A model generated the notes under the pieces. That model did no database searches. It worked only from the letters and a program-made list of their open reading frames with translations, and had not been told where the DNA came from. Below, one piece after another: positions 24,173-35,029 of a stretch of 64,000 bases of DNA. Every line of letters starts with the position of its first letter. Position 1 is the first letter of the stretch. This DNA is from Cavia porcellus (lineage: Eukaryota; Chordata; Mammalia; Rodentia; Caviidae), in the NCBI RefSeq assembly GCF_034190915.1, contig NW_026947484.1, positions 188,040,982-188,104,981 of the forward strand. The letters run 5' to 3'. A program made the translations under genes and the position numbers.

Positions 24173-24513
24173 CTTTTTTGCTTCTTCCAGGAGTCCCCGG
24201 TTTCTTTCTTTATTTACAATTCTTCTGAAGTGTGCTGGCTAGATGACCCTTCACACTGCAGTGTGCTAGTGACTTGCAGACAGTGACAGCATATGCCAGC
24301 CCCTCCCCTCCAGATCAGTCAAGCTGCTGTGGCCTGCATTACTGTATTACTTTGCGCCACCTCCCCTCCAGACCAGCCAAACCTCTGAGGCCCCACTGGA
24401 CCAGTGTGGTTAGTGTGAGCCACCACTGCAGGGACTTGACCTCAGATAACCTATTGGGTCTCAGCCAGGTCACATGACCCAGGCCTAGCTCACTCCACCA
24501 ATCCCAAGCCAAA

Positions 24514-24715
24514 TGAATATGTACTGAAACCTCCAATAACTAATATACCTCAAGTGACTATAGAGTCTACATAAGAGGGAAAATATACTCACTGAAAAAT
24601 GACAGACACTTGATCAAAAAGAAAGTGGCATCAGACCGGAGAAGCAAAGATGGTGGATAGATAACAACTGGCTATAGAATCTCCCTGAGATAGTCAACTT
24701 AGAATTCAACATAAT
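24514..24715 (+). repeat. Inverted repeat, left arm (half-L1 5' region)
   Basis: Starts TGAATATGTACTGAAACCTC and ends GAATTCAACATAAT. It is the reverse complement of 25221-25425 at about 95% identity (eight or so substitutions and one 3-bp indel), separated by 505 bp. Confidence 0.95.
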
Positions 24716-24939
24716 TGACTGGGAAGGGAAGAGAACAATTGACTGAAGTCACTGCTGCCCCTTGTACTTGCCAGTCCTGCCCGGTCCCAGAATGTCATCT
24801 GCCAGAGCCCCCCTATTTATGGAATGGCTCCACTCCCATCACTCACCACAGGTCAATGTAAGTTCTATGCCAACTCAGCTCTCCATTAGGCTTGCTGACC
24901 CTCAAACTCAGTGTAACTGCGCCTCCAGTGAGTCGAATC

Positions 24940-25145
24940 GGTGGGACCTCAGACAGCTTGGCAAGTTGTGGCAGGACCCCAGCCAGTTGCGGTGGGACCC
25001 CAAGCAGTTGCAGTGGGACCCTGGCCAGTCATGGCAGGACCTGGCCAGTTGTGGCAAGACCCCAGCAAGTCACAGTGGGACCTTGACAAGTCGCGGCAGG
25101 ACCCTGGCAAGTCACAGCTTTGGCCAGTCACGGCAGGACCTCAGA
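24940..25145 (-). repeat. Short tandem repeats in the half-L1 5' region
   Basis: About nine units of roughly 21-24 bp with consensus GTGGGACCCCAGCCAGTTGC on the plus strand. They fill part of the loop between the two inverted-repeat arms. Tandem 5' monomers drive transcription in some rodent L1 families; here that role is only inferred. Confidence 0.9.
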
Positions 25146-25220
25146 TGATCAGCAAGTCACCTTAATTTCTTCTTGGGATGAGAGAATTCATCTCCCTCTA
25201 TTTGGGGCTCCCCACTCTGT

Positions 25221-25425
25221 ATTATGTTGAATTCTAAGTTGACTGTCTCAGGGAGCTTCTGTAGCCAGTTGTTATCTATCCGCTATCTTTGCTCCTCCGG
25301 TCTGATGCCACTTTCTTTTTGATCAAGTGTCCGTCCTTATTTTTCAGTGAATATATTTTCCCTCTTATGTAGACTCTATAGTCATTTGAGGTATATTAGT
25401 TATTGGAGGTTTCAGTACATATTCA
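25221..25425 (-). repeat. Inverted repeat, right arm (half-L1 5' region)
   Basis: Partner of 24514-24715. In the sense direction this arm comes 75 bp after the element's 5' end, so a full transcript could fold into a hairpin of about 200 bp. Confidence 0.95.
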
Positions 25426-25684
25426 GTTCGCTTCAAAGCAGCATGGCATGGTGGGGCAGCCCTTCATGGTGGCTGCAAACAGCCAAGCAGGAAGTGGCCT
25501 TTACTGGTACTTCTGTCTTATAACTCCACACCTTTTGCTTTGATGTGTTTTGCTTTGAGTTTTGAAAGTTAATATTTGACCACCTTTTCTCATAAAATAG
25601 CTGTTTACCAGTTTGGATCTAATGCTCATTACTTGAAACATCATTAGCACCCTCTGCCATTTTCTTTGTATGCAAATCCTACTG

Positions 25685-26335
25685 TCTTTTTTTTTTTTTG
25701 AAATTATACAACAGAACAAGACAGAATAAAGCCAACTAAGATCGTACAGTGAAATTAGTACAGAACTTCACAGCAAGTTATCAGGATAACAGTAATAGGT
25801 ATCACAGTATATTTTGTTATCTTTATAATAGTTGTTCTTTGCATCATGTATATCAAATTGAGATGAAATATAGAACACTATAGAACTTATCAAAACTGAA
25901 TAGAGCAGTACCATTAATCAGAAAAGAGCAAAACAGTAATAAAAATATTCAAAGAGATGGTAGAAGGAAGTCCCCCATATTTGCTATGGTCAACCTCCCA
26001 GGAGACACTCAGATTTCTGGTTCCCATTTGCTAATGGGCGGAGGGGGGGGGGGTAGGGGAAGTGGGATATTTGACCCTAGGCCGTGCATCAGTAGGTTCT
26101 CTATCGCTTAGCAGGGAGGCAGGCTGGCTGTTTGGTTTCACAGCATCCTAAGTTCCAACATGGTGTGGATCTCAGGAGCTGCTGCTGGTTCTCCCCCTGG
26201 AGGGGCTGCAGTCTGCCAGACCACCACCACTTACCAGGGAGGGGAGGTGCTTGCTTGGCTTCCCAGGGTCCTAAGTTCCAACATGGCGTGGATCTCAGGA
26301 GCTGCTGCTGGTTCTCCCCCTGGAAGGGCTGCAGT
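25685..26335 (-). mobile_element. Family X retroelement, copy A (no ORF)
   Basis: A 651-bp insertion with a T-rich left end (complement of an A tail) and flanks CAAATCCTACTG (25673-25684) and CAAATTCTACTG (26336-26347), a 12-bp TSD with one mismatch. In sense order it has a head of about 1.8 tandem monomers (123-bp period; 68-bp segments at 26146-26213 and 26269-26336 differ at two bases), a C11-containing tract, and an AT-rich 3' half with AGAACAACTATT, AAGATAACAAAATATACT and CTGTCTTGTTCTGTTGTAT. No frame fits a protein. Copy B at 45902-46448 matches along most of its length. Confidence 0.85.
26043..26053 (+). repeat. Poly(G) tract inside family X copy A
   Basis: Run of 11 G on the plus strand in a G-rich context. 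Confidence 0.9.
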
Positions 26336-26347
26336 CAAATTCTACTG

Positions 26348-29199
26348 AGTCTTAAAAGCAAGTGCAGTCCAAGTAAATGTTAACCTGCCTCAAAATCTTC
26401 CCTGCATCTCCCAGGTAAAAGGAACCAGGTTTTTGCTTCAGTCTTTGCATATCATTTGTTGATTTGTCGTGGCCCTAGTCACCACCCACATGGCACTACA
26501 GGATTCTCCTACAGCACTGATTTCAACTTTTAATCATGACATTTTCTAACCTATGCCACCCCCCCGCCGCCAGCCTCTCCTAGTCCAGTGATGCCAGTGG
26601 TGGCTTGCATGCCCCAGCAGACTGTTTGTTGTCATTGAAAAACTCTAAAAGTCTTGCAATCACAGTCAGTCTCACATCTAGCATAAGGGGCTATTAGCAA
26701 AATGATAAGTGGGGAAAGGAATACTGTTTTCTTTTGTGGCAAATGGTTTCCAATTCAGTTGAAGTTACCGGGTCTCCTTGGCAAAAGATTACTCTCATGA
26801 GCCCAAGCCAATCGTAGGAGTCCTTCAAGGACTTTTAAAGTGGAAGAAGAAGCCAAAGAGGGAACCGGTTGATGCAACATGAGACAGATTCAACCTGCTG
26901 GTGTTGACTTGGATGACAGAGGAAAGAGCATGAGCCAAGAAATCCAGACAGCCTTTACAAACTGGAAAAGGCAGAGGACAAGATCCTGTCCCAAGGATCC
27001 AGCAGGAACACAGCCTTGTTCACACTGGGACCTTAGTCCAGTGAGCCCCTGACTTCTGACCTGCAAAAGCAAATGGTAATAAGTACATATTGCCTTAGCC
27101 ACTGGGTTTGTGGTCACTGTGGTAAACAGCTGGAAGAAACCAGAAGTTTACTAAATATCCATTTACTCAGTATAGTCATTTTAATCATTTTTATTTTAAA
27201 ACAGTATTTACATCAACTCAACTTTCACAGGGCCTCACATTTAGAAGTATTTTGTTGATACCTGGAGACAAGTAGAGATATAAAACTTCCTTCTTATAAA
27301 ATCATATATTGAAAACAATTTTTTAAATGTTCAAGGAAAGAAAAAAATGTTCAAGGAAAGAGAAAAGGTCACATGTAACTTCACTGAGATGCAACTCATT
27401 TTTCCTTCTTTTCCACTCTTGAGCATAAGTGAACGGGATTTTATTTTTAAAATCATAACAAAATATAACATTATACTCTCTCATATTTAACACTGTACAG
27501 TAATTACGTGCCATAGTTCTACGTGGCTCTCAAAATCATCACTACAATAAAAGTTTTATATTCCAACGGGGACAAAGTACCAGAATTTGCATCTATTCAC
27601 ACTCTGAGGATCCTATGAGTTTTACCAAGTCTTTTCTGTCTTTGCATTTAGAGAATACATTGCAATTAATTCTTGTCTTCATTTAGGCTTTTGTGTCTGC
27701 TGAATTATCTACCCCGCAGATTTCCATAACGGACGAAAGGGTCAGAGTGACATTTGGGGGCCTTGAAGGATGTCGCCAGAGGGGAGGCACTGGCTACTCT
27801 CGCAGCTATGCTTGTCAGCATTTGGGGTTCATCACAGCTGTCTGTGTCATCGTGTGGTTTAGGCTATGGCTGGTACTCAGGATTAACACTTAGTGACACC
27901 TCTCACTTCATTAGTGATCAAAATGCACTTATAGATTTTGTTCATTTACCTACTAGACACTTGTTTTCCTGTAAACACTTTTAAAACACTCTTTAGATTA
28001 TGTAAATTTTAATTTTGTCAAATCTATGTAGTACCTATGTTCTAGGATCTAGTTTGCTTTTAAATTTTAGCTGTAGGTTGGTTTGTCTATTTGTGCAAAG
28101 TCCTTAATAAAACTAAACCAAACCAAAGCATCAACAAAATGAAACAACTCACATGATGCATAAACTCTATGAAGCAGCCTAGACAATTCAGAGTAAATTA
28201 TGAAGTGTGGAGTTGAATGTTGTACGAATAATTTGCTGTGGCAGCTTTAAATTTCAGTCTGATGACATATTATATCATTTATAACATTAATAGCAATTTA
28301 TTATTTGTGACAGAATCTCTGTAGCTCACTTAATTTTCCTTTATCTCCTGACAAAGCTATGATTTGAAAATGAGCGAAATCAACCTTAAAATTAAATCAA
28401 TTCAAGGAAAACTAACCTCTATGTTTTTCTTAGCATTCTCCCTGATTACAAAATAGTGTACACTTATTTCACAAAAATTAGAAATGACAGATAATAATTT
28501 AAAAATAAATAAATTTCAACCCTGATCTCATCATCCAGAAATACCTCCTGTTCTGCTTATTTTTTCCAACTGTGCATGTGACTGTAAAACTAATTTAATC
28601 AGATTTTGATTATATTCTTTTGCATCATACTGTTATCTAATATTTTTAGAGAGCATTTCCATTGTATTAAATACTTTTGAAACAATTGTACAATTGAATA
28701 ACATAGAATTATACGTATCAATGAGCTAACTAGCCCCTCAAAACCTTGAAGAGAGTTTTTCATTCCTTAATAAAAGAATAAGCTCAATTTTTCTGCCCTT
28801 GATCCTAGATCAAGTTCACAGAGCCTCCTGGGAGCAGTCAAAACAGGAAAAGGGGCCTTTTGTTAAGAACCAAAGCTCTCCCTGTACCACTCCGTGTGAC
28901 ACACCCTACCAGACCTGTCCACCTCCTGAAAGTCCACGCACATTGTGTTCCAAGGTACTGCTTATTTTTAGGTGATGTTTGCCGCCTATTTCTGCAGCTG
29001 TTTGTAATCACAAGCCTTGGGCACCACTTCCCGAAGAAATCCTGGCAGAGACACAGGTGCGAAGGAGGAGGAGAGAAGGCACATGTCAGAGCCATCCCCA
29101 CATCGTATTAACAGAAGGGAACTTCTCCGCAGAGACTGTCACAGTCTCTGCACTGTGACAAAAGGGAAAGAGGACACAGGATGAGGTAAACCTTGGTTT
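26348..29199. other. Interval without recognised gene
   Basis: Mostly AT-rich. A possible hAT-like relative lies at 26589-26665 (CCAGTGGTGGC, then CATTGAAAAACTCTAAAAG). A 20-bp direct duplication of AAATGTTCAAGGAAAGA lies at 27326-27364. The 28430-28720 stretch may be an old repeat I cannot name. No gene recognised. Confidence 0.5.
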
Positions 29200-29345
29200 G
29201 TGTCCCCATCCTGCCTTTTACTTGCCAACTGGGTGACTTTGAAGAAACCACCTCACTGAGTTTCAGTCATCTCTGTGTGACAGTTAAGTATATCACTAAG
29301 TTACCAGGGTGAACTGATTATGTACAACTGCTTTGGAAACTTTAC
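29200..29345 (+). repeat. MIR SINE
   Basis: Sense MIR order: CTTGCCAACTGGGTGACTTT, then AACCACCTCACTGAGTTTCAG and TCATCTCTGTGTGACAGTTA. Diverged. Confidence 0.7.
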
Positions 29346-30734
29346 TAACTAGTTTTGCACTTTGAATAATGGATAAAGGAAAACCTGGAGTGGCCTTCTT
29401 GTGTCTCTATGATTTACCAACTATAATTCCACAAGTATATCAATGACAAAATAGTAGTGATCTGTGCAATGCTATGAAAATCAGATAATTCAGAATGAAC
29501 CAAAACGTTCTGAAAATTTAAGGTAGCTCTGACAGCAATAGCAAATTCCCAGACTTCCGTGGCTCAGCGCCATTGAAGTTTTGTAACACGTGTGAACAAG
29601 CCACGCAGGTGCGAACTGTTGAGGGGCAGCTTTCCAGCGATCAAGGCTCTGTCTGCATTACAGCTCCATCTTCAACTTCTAAGACTTCAGGAAGCTCTCC
29701 ATCCATTCAGCAGATGAGGAAAACAGAAAGTAGGAGGCGGCATATGCTCGTTTCTAACCACCACAGCCAGAAAGTGACATACATCAGTTTCACTACCAAT
29801 CCCCTGGCAAGAATCAGTTTCACAGCACACCTTACTTACAGAGAAGCTAAAAAAAAAACACAGACTAGGTTTGGTGAGCAACTACCCAACCATGTATATT
29901 AATATAATATAATAACAGGGAGAAAAAAGAAGCCAGTATAAATGCTAAGTTTGAGCAGTACCTCAAGCTCTGAGCTGAAAGTGAATCCAAGAGGTCTCTC
30001 TGTGATGTTTCCAGTATACATTTGGACTCCTGTTTACAGGTTTTGCAGAACAAGGCTACATTTGCTTATGTTTATTCACTAGTTCTTCACTCAGTCAAGA
30101 AATATTTGCCAATCATATGCACTGAGCAAGTAACCTATTTCTATCTAAAGGAACACTTGGAGGCCTGGGGCATCCTCGGCTCTGGTAAGGATGCCCATGC
30201 GTGCTTCCCTCTCAGGCATGCCGCAAGCTGTCAGAGGAGACCTGCTAGACCCAAATTCTTTTGCTTCCTTCTAACATGCAACACAGATTCTGAAGTTGCG
30301 GATTAGCAGGGTGGCCTTGGACAAGTGACTCAGCCTCCCTGGGCCTGGACTGTCTCATTTGTGAGTGGAAGCAGAATCAGAAGAGACTGCACCAGTCCTG
30401 GCACAGGGACTGGCATCCACATCACCTCTGCAACACTCACCCCACGCCCCTCCGCAGTCCACCCACACCAATACAGATCTGTAACAGCTGGAATGCACAG
30501 GACCGAAAGTTGGGCAAAGAATTTGCTATTCAAATAAATAACTTTCCCTCAGTTCACTGGCTGTGAAATCTGCCAGGGAGATGTGCGAAGTGTGATTATT
30601 TTGATGATGGAAAATTGGAAAGAGAATGTTCTAAATCATGGCTTGCCAATCCTTTTTGTAGACAAATATAATATTAATAGATATTTATTACATGATAATT
30701 AAACCCCTTTTCATGAAAAAATGTTCAACTGGGA
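29346..30734. other. Interval without recognised gene
   Basis: Frames of 109 and 94 codons (29573-29902, 30022-30306) show no domain and overlap frames on the other strand. The piece around 30300-30360 (GCCTTGGACAAGTGACTCAG, then CCTCCCTGGGCCTGGACTGT) may be a small sense MIR fragment. Confidence 0.5.
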
Positions 30735-30960
30735 TTTTTTTATATGCCCCCTGTCATTTAATTCCCACAGTAGCCCTGTGAAGTGGGTGTGATTATCCTC
30801 TATTTTACAGAGTAAACAGCAGTTACCAAGGATCAAAGGGACTGACAGTTTGCCCAGAGTTACACAGCTGATAAATAGCAGGTCAGGAAGTGAATCCAAG
30901 CCTGTCCAGCTGCAGGTCTTTGCTCTGCCCACTGGGCACATTGTCTTCCAGGCTTTCTTG
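30735..30960 (-). repeat. MIR SINE, well preserved
   Basis: Antisense MIR: CATTTAATTCCCACAGTAGC, then TCTATTTTACAGAGTAAACA, then GCCCAGAGTTACACAGCTGA, then GGTCAGGAAGTGAATCCAAG. One of the clearest MIR copies in the window. Confidence 0.92.
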
Positions 30961-31004
30961 GACATAACAGAAAAGACCAGTGGTATTAATTTATGCTTTA
31001 TTAC

Positions 31005-31130
31005 TTTCAAATGCTGTGCTCACATTTGATCACCCTGCAAAACAAGCAGAGTAGATTCTTCTCTGCGTTTGACCATCAGGAGAAACTGAGGCTCACAACA
31101 TACTTCCTTCCACAGTTATTAGTACATAGT
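31005..31130 (-). repeat. Possible MIR fragment
   Basis: CACCCTGCAAAACAAGCAGA followed by AGGAGAAACTGAGGCTCACA resembles the MIR complement. Short and diverged. Confidence 0.4.
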
Positions 31131-31369
31131 ATGCATTTGTTATTTAGCGCTCCCTGAGACAGATGCCTTTATGATCCCAATTTTATATGTACAGACATTA
31201 GCTCTTAAATATCAGAATCCTATATCGACCAAACTAATATCCAACAAAGGAGACAAAATTGAAACTTTTTATTCAAATCTTAAGAAACCGAACAATTCTG
31301 TCTTTATGCACCTTGACTGGGGAAGAAAGCATTCATATACCAGAACCAGGTAGGATACATCCTAGGAAT

Positions 31370-32801
31370 GAAGGAATGTTTCATCATATGTAAATTAATA
31401 AATACATTATACATGTATTAACAGCGCCAAGGACAAAATCATATGATCATCTCAACAGACCCAGAAAAAGCATTTGACACAGTCCAATACCCGCTTACAT
31501 TAAAAACCCTAGAAAAAATTGAAATAGATGATCTTTATGTCAGTCTGATAAAAGCCATCTATGACAAACCAACAGCCAATATCATACTAAATGGATAAAA
31601 ACAGAAAACTTTCACTCTAAAATCAGAAACAAAACAAGGATATTGCTATCACCACTCGACTCAGTATAATTCTGGAAACATTAGCTAGAGCAGTTAGACA
31701 AGAGAAAGAAATAAAAAGAATAAGGGTAAGGAAAGGAGGAGGTTAAATTAACGTTATCGGCAGATGATGTGAGACTCTACACAGAAGACACAAAAACTCC
31801 ACCAAAACATTTAACATGAAAGTTGAGTGTCATAGCTGGGTACAAAGTCAACACTCAAAAACCAACGGCATTCCTGTACACAAATAAAAATCTCACTGAG
31901 AGAGAAGTTCAAGAAACAGCATCTTTCACAATAACATCCAAAAAAATGAAATATCTAAGAATTACCCTAACAAAGGAAATAAAAGACTTTTGCATTGAAA
32001 ACTACAGTATTCTGGAAAAAAGAGATTGAAGAAGATATCAGAAAGTGAAGATATCCCTTGTTACTGGTTATGAAAAAACAATATGATGAAAATGCTATGT
32101 TTCCAAACTTTTCATACAGATTTCATGCAATCCCAATCAAAATTACAATAGCATATCTCACAGAATTAGAGAAAGCAATCCTAAAATTCACTGGAACCAG
32201 GGGCTGGGGATTTAGCTCAGCAGGCATAAGTGCCTGCCTGGCAAGTTCAAGGTCATGAGTTCAATCCCCAGCACCACCACCACCAGCACCACCCCACCAA
32301 AAAAAATCATTGGAACCAGAAGATACCTAGAGTAGCAAAAGCAATTCTGTATAACAAAGGCAAGGCATGGGACAGCACAATCCCTGACTTGAAATTGTAC
32401 TACAAAGCTACTGTGTTAAAAACAAGATGGTACTGGCAAAAAAAAAAGAACAGACCTTAGGATCAATGGAACAAATTATAAGAAGCAAAAACAACTGCAG
32501 ACACACTCAGCCACCTTATCTTTCACAAAGGAGCCAAACACCCTGAGAGAAAAATAGCCATTTTAATAAATGGTGCTGAAAAACTGGCTCTCCACATGCA
32601 GAAGATTAAAACTAGGCCTGTATCACTCACCATGCATTAAACTAAAATCAAAATGGATCAAAGATCTAAATATCAAAACAAAAACACTAAATCTGCTGGA
32701 AGATAGAATAGGTAGAACTCTTGAAGACATTAGGGTAGGCAAAGACATAATGAACAAAACCCTGTACATACAGAAGCTATCAAAAAGAATCAACAACAAT
32801 T
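31370..32801 (+). pseudogene. L1 ORF2 reverse transcriptase remnant
   Basis: ORF2p copies L1 and SINE RNA into the genome. Readable landmarks: GFIPG-type region at about 31350-31390, AFDTVQ-like codons near 31470, and the catalytic motif at 31760-31768, which reads ADD but is preceded by Leu-Ser where functional L1s have Phe (FADD). Frameshifts and stops break it into short frames (for example 31823-32029 and 32570-32956), and the endonuclease half is missing. Confidence 0.85.
32201..32306 (+). repeat. ID SINE inserted in L1
   Basis: GGGGCTGGGGATTTAGCTCA body with a (CAC)n and A-rich tail. Flanks TCACTGGAACCAG (32188-32200) and TCATTGGAACCAG (32307-32319) form a 13-bp TSD with one mismatch. 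The L1 reading continues on both sides. Confidence 0.96.
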
Positions 32802-32817
32802 TAAAAGCTTTTGCACA

Positions 32818-33532
32818 TCAGCTAGCAAACCCAGTCTGGAACCCAGTGCCTTGTGCAGAGCCCTGCCCGACTGGAACAGCCAGACCCCAACCCCCTTCCA
32901 GTGCACAGGCTGGCAAAGAAGAAGTACCATCCCCTGCTTCCTCACCCCCACCATAAGTGATTGGCTGATCTGGAGAAGCAGAGGCTGTGATGATAGCTAT
33001 GGAGGTGAAATGCAATTGGATGCCGGTGGAGCATTGGTGTTTCACTAACACTGCAGGTCTAGGGCCAGGGGTCTGATCATAGGTTCAGAGGACAGCGGTA
33101 CGCAGTGTGGCATCTGGGGAGTCTTCTTCTGAGGATTGTAGCCATTGCTGATTCCCTATGGTCTTGTTTCAAAAGTCCCACATTGTTTCCATTGTTTTGT
33201 TGGGTTGGGTTTTATTCTCTTTTATTTTGTTTGATTATGTCAAATCTGATAGCAGGAGCAGCTGTTGCAAGACAGCAAGACATATTATGGTAACAATTTT
33301 GAATTTGCTATTGGCTTGTTTCGAAGTCCTTTATCACATTCATTGTCTTGTTTTTATTGTTTCTACTCTACTCTGTTCTGTTTGATTTTTAATATGTCTG
33401 AAGTTATCTGCAGCTATTTTGAAGACATCAAAAGGCATTGTGGTAACTATTGTTTAATGTATAATGTTTTTGAGCCTATATCTCTTACACTGGTTTGTTT
33501 AGATTGGTTATATTGTTTTATCCTCTTTAAAA
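32818..33532 (+). mobile_element. 715-bp retroelement inserted in L1 (family X related, copy C)
   Basis: The exact 16-bp TSD TAAAAGCTTTTGCACA lies at 32802-32817 and 33533-33548, and L1 sequence runs up to each side. The insert has no coding potential. Its first 300 bp are GC-richer and unlike copies A and B. Its last 350 bp contain two diverged modules (about 33180-33297 and 33333-33450), each ending in a GCAGCTRTT, AGACA, TGGTAAC type motif like the GAACAACTATT, AGATAACA, TGGTA motif of copies A and B. It ends CTCTTTAAAA, a weak A tail. Confidence 0.8.
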
Positions 33533-34600
33533 TAAAAGCTTTTGCACAGCAAAAGAAATTACCAACAGAGCAAAGAGACAACCCACATAATGGGTAAAAA
33601 TTTTCACCAACTGTTACTCAGATAAAGGACTAAAAGCTAGAATATATAAAAACTCAAAAATATCAAACCCCCGCTACCAACTTTAAAGACCCCATCCAAA
33701 AATGAGCATCTGAAATGAACAGACACTTCTCAGATGAAGAAGTAGAAATGGAAAATGAATATATGAAAAAAATGGTCAACATCACTGGTCATTCAAGAGA
33801 TGCAAATTAAAACAATATTGAGATTCCATCTCACCCCAGCAAGAAGGCTATTATCAAGAAATCAATCAATAACAAATGCTAGCAGGGCTCCATTCTGCAT
33901 TGTTGGTGGAGTGTACACTGGAGGTAACCACTGTGGAAATCAATGTATAGATTACTCAGGAAACTAAAACTAGATTCCATTTCACCCAGCTGAGCTATTC
34001 CTCTGCTGAGTATCTTCCCTAAAGAATTTTAAAAAGCATCATAACACAGTTATACATGTATACTCATGTTTACAGCAGCATAGTTTGCAACAGTTAAATC
34101 TATTTTAACCCAAATGCCCATCAACCAATGAATGGATAACAAAGATGTGTTTTTTATACAATGGAGTACTACTCTGTCATGAAGAAGGGTAACCTTGAGA
34201 TATTTCTAGCTAGATAGATGCACCTTGCTTGAGACAATACTCTTAAGAAAAAAATAAATTGGACATGTGTTTAAATACCATGTTGTTTCTCTGGTGTTAG
34301 AAACTGAAAGTGTAACTAAGGACCTAGTTATATAATAGATATTGAGAAATGGGAAGAAAATGTTCAAACCAGAAGGGCAACAAGGGAGGAGGGAGGGGAA
34401 AGGAAGAAAGGGAGAAGAAAAAAATAGAAGGAAAAGTAGAAACAAAGTTGCTACAAATGAGGAGGGCAAGAGGGGTTGAAGGGAGGGAAGGAGAATGGGG
34501 AAAAAAGCAAGATATGTCATGTACAGGTACAAATTCCCTAAGAGAAATGTTATTATTGTGTATATCTAAAATGTACCAATAAAGTTTTAGGAAAAGAAAA

Positions 34601-35029
34601 ACTAGGAGAAAAAGTATTTCTTAAGCATCTATTAGTGACATGCAGTCATGCCCAGAATTCAGTAGCCCTGCTCGTATGGGGTAACAGCTTACTAAGAAAA
34701 GACAGATAATGAATAGGAATAAACAAGGAAACAAGCTAGTGAGGGACACACACTTCTGACAGAAGTGGAACTGCAGAGGGCCTAGAGCCGGCTAAAGGAG
34801 CAGAAAGTGGCAGGAAAGGCTAGAGCAGACGAAGGGAGTGCCTGAGTGTCAGCAAGCACTCAGTCCTCTGACGCCTTGGGAGAGGTCTACAGTCAAGGGT
34901 GTGGGCCTCGTATTAGTTTTACAGAGTGGCAAAGCTTGGCATGTTTGAGAAGGAAGGTGAAAGTGTCCCCTGGTCGTAGCTAACAACAGAGATGAGAAGG
35001 ATAAGAATCAATCAAACTCAAGAGCATAT
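34601..35029. other. Interval without recognised gene
   Basis: Purine-rich DNA with no frame of interest. Some phrases (CTAGAGCCGGCTAAAGGAGC, AAGAAGGAAGGTGAAAGTG type) recall old dispersed repeats but I cannot assign a family. Confidence 0.4.

Larger units (their letters stand above)
22164..25499 (-). mobile_element. Half-L1 (HAL1-like) element: ORF1, no ORF2
   Basis: Exact 15-bp TSDs TTTACTGGTACTTCT flank the block at 22149-22163 and 25500-25514, so 3336 bp arrived as one insertion or as one nested unit. In sense (minus) order it has a 5' region of about 1.3 kb with an inverted repeat and tandem repeats, an ORF1 reading in two frames (24172 to 23172), about 110 bp, an A29 tract (T29 at 23034-23062), an 870-bp 3' region and a short A tail with AATAAA near it. 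No reverse transcriptase or endonuclease sequence is present. The last 270 bp match the 3' end of the L1 at 11965-12746, so the 3' region belongs to an L1 family. HAL1 elements are known ORF1-only L1 relatives; whether this is a HAL1 lineage or an L1 with ORF2 deleted is unresolved. Confidence 0.85.
31190..34600 (+). mobile_element. Degenerate L1: ORF2 part and 3' region, with two nested insertions
   Basis: From about 31350 the order follows L1 ORF2: the reverse transcriptase region, the C-terminal region, then a 3' region ending near AATAAAGTTTTAGG. An ID SINE (32201-32306) and a 715-bp element (32818-33532) lie inside it, each with TSDs. The segment at 31190-31340 may be an ORF1 C-terminal remnant, which would mean most of the ORF2 start is deleted; this is uncertain. 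Confidence 0.85.

Noticed and set aside
24762..25165. Frames of 128 and 74 codons with repeated WQDP/GTL words
   Set aside because: They read the short tandem repeats of the half-L1 5' region, antisense to the element.
24514..25425. Inverted repeat as a DNA transposon with long terminal inverted repeats
   Set aside because: The arms lie inside an A-tailed, 15-bp-TSD-flanked retroelement, do not have TSDs of their own that I can see, and enclose no transposase.
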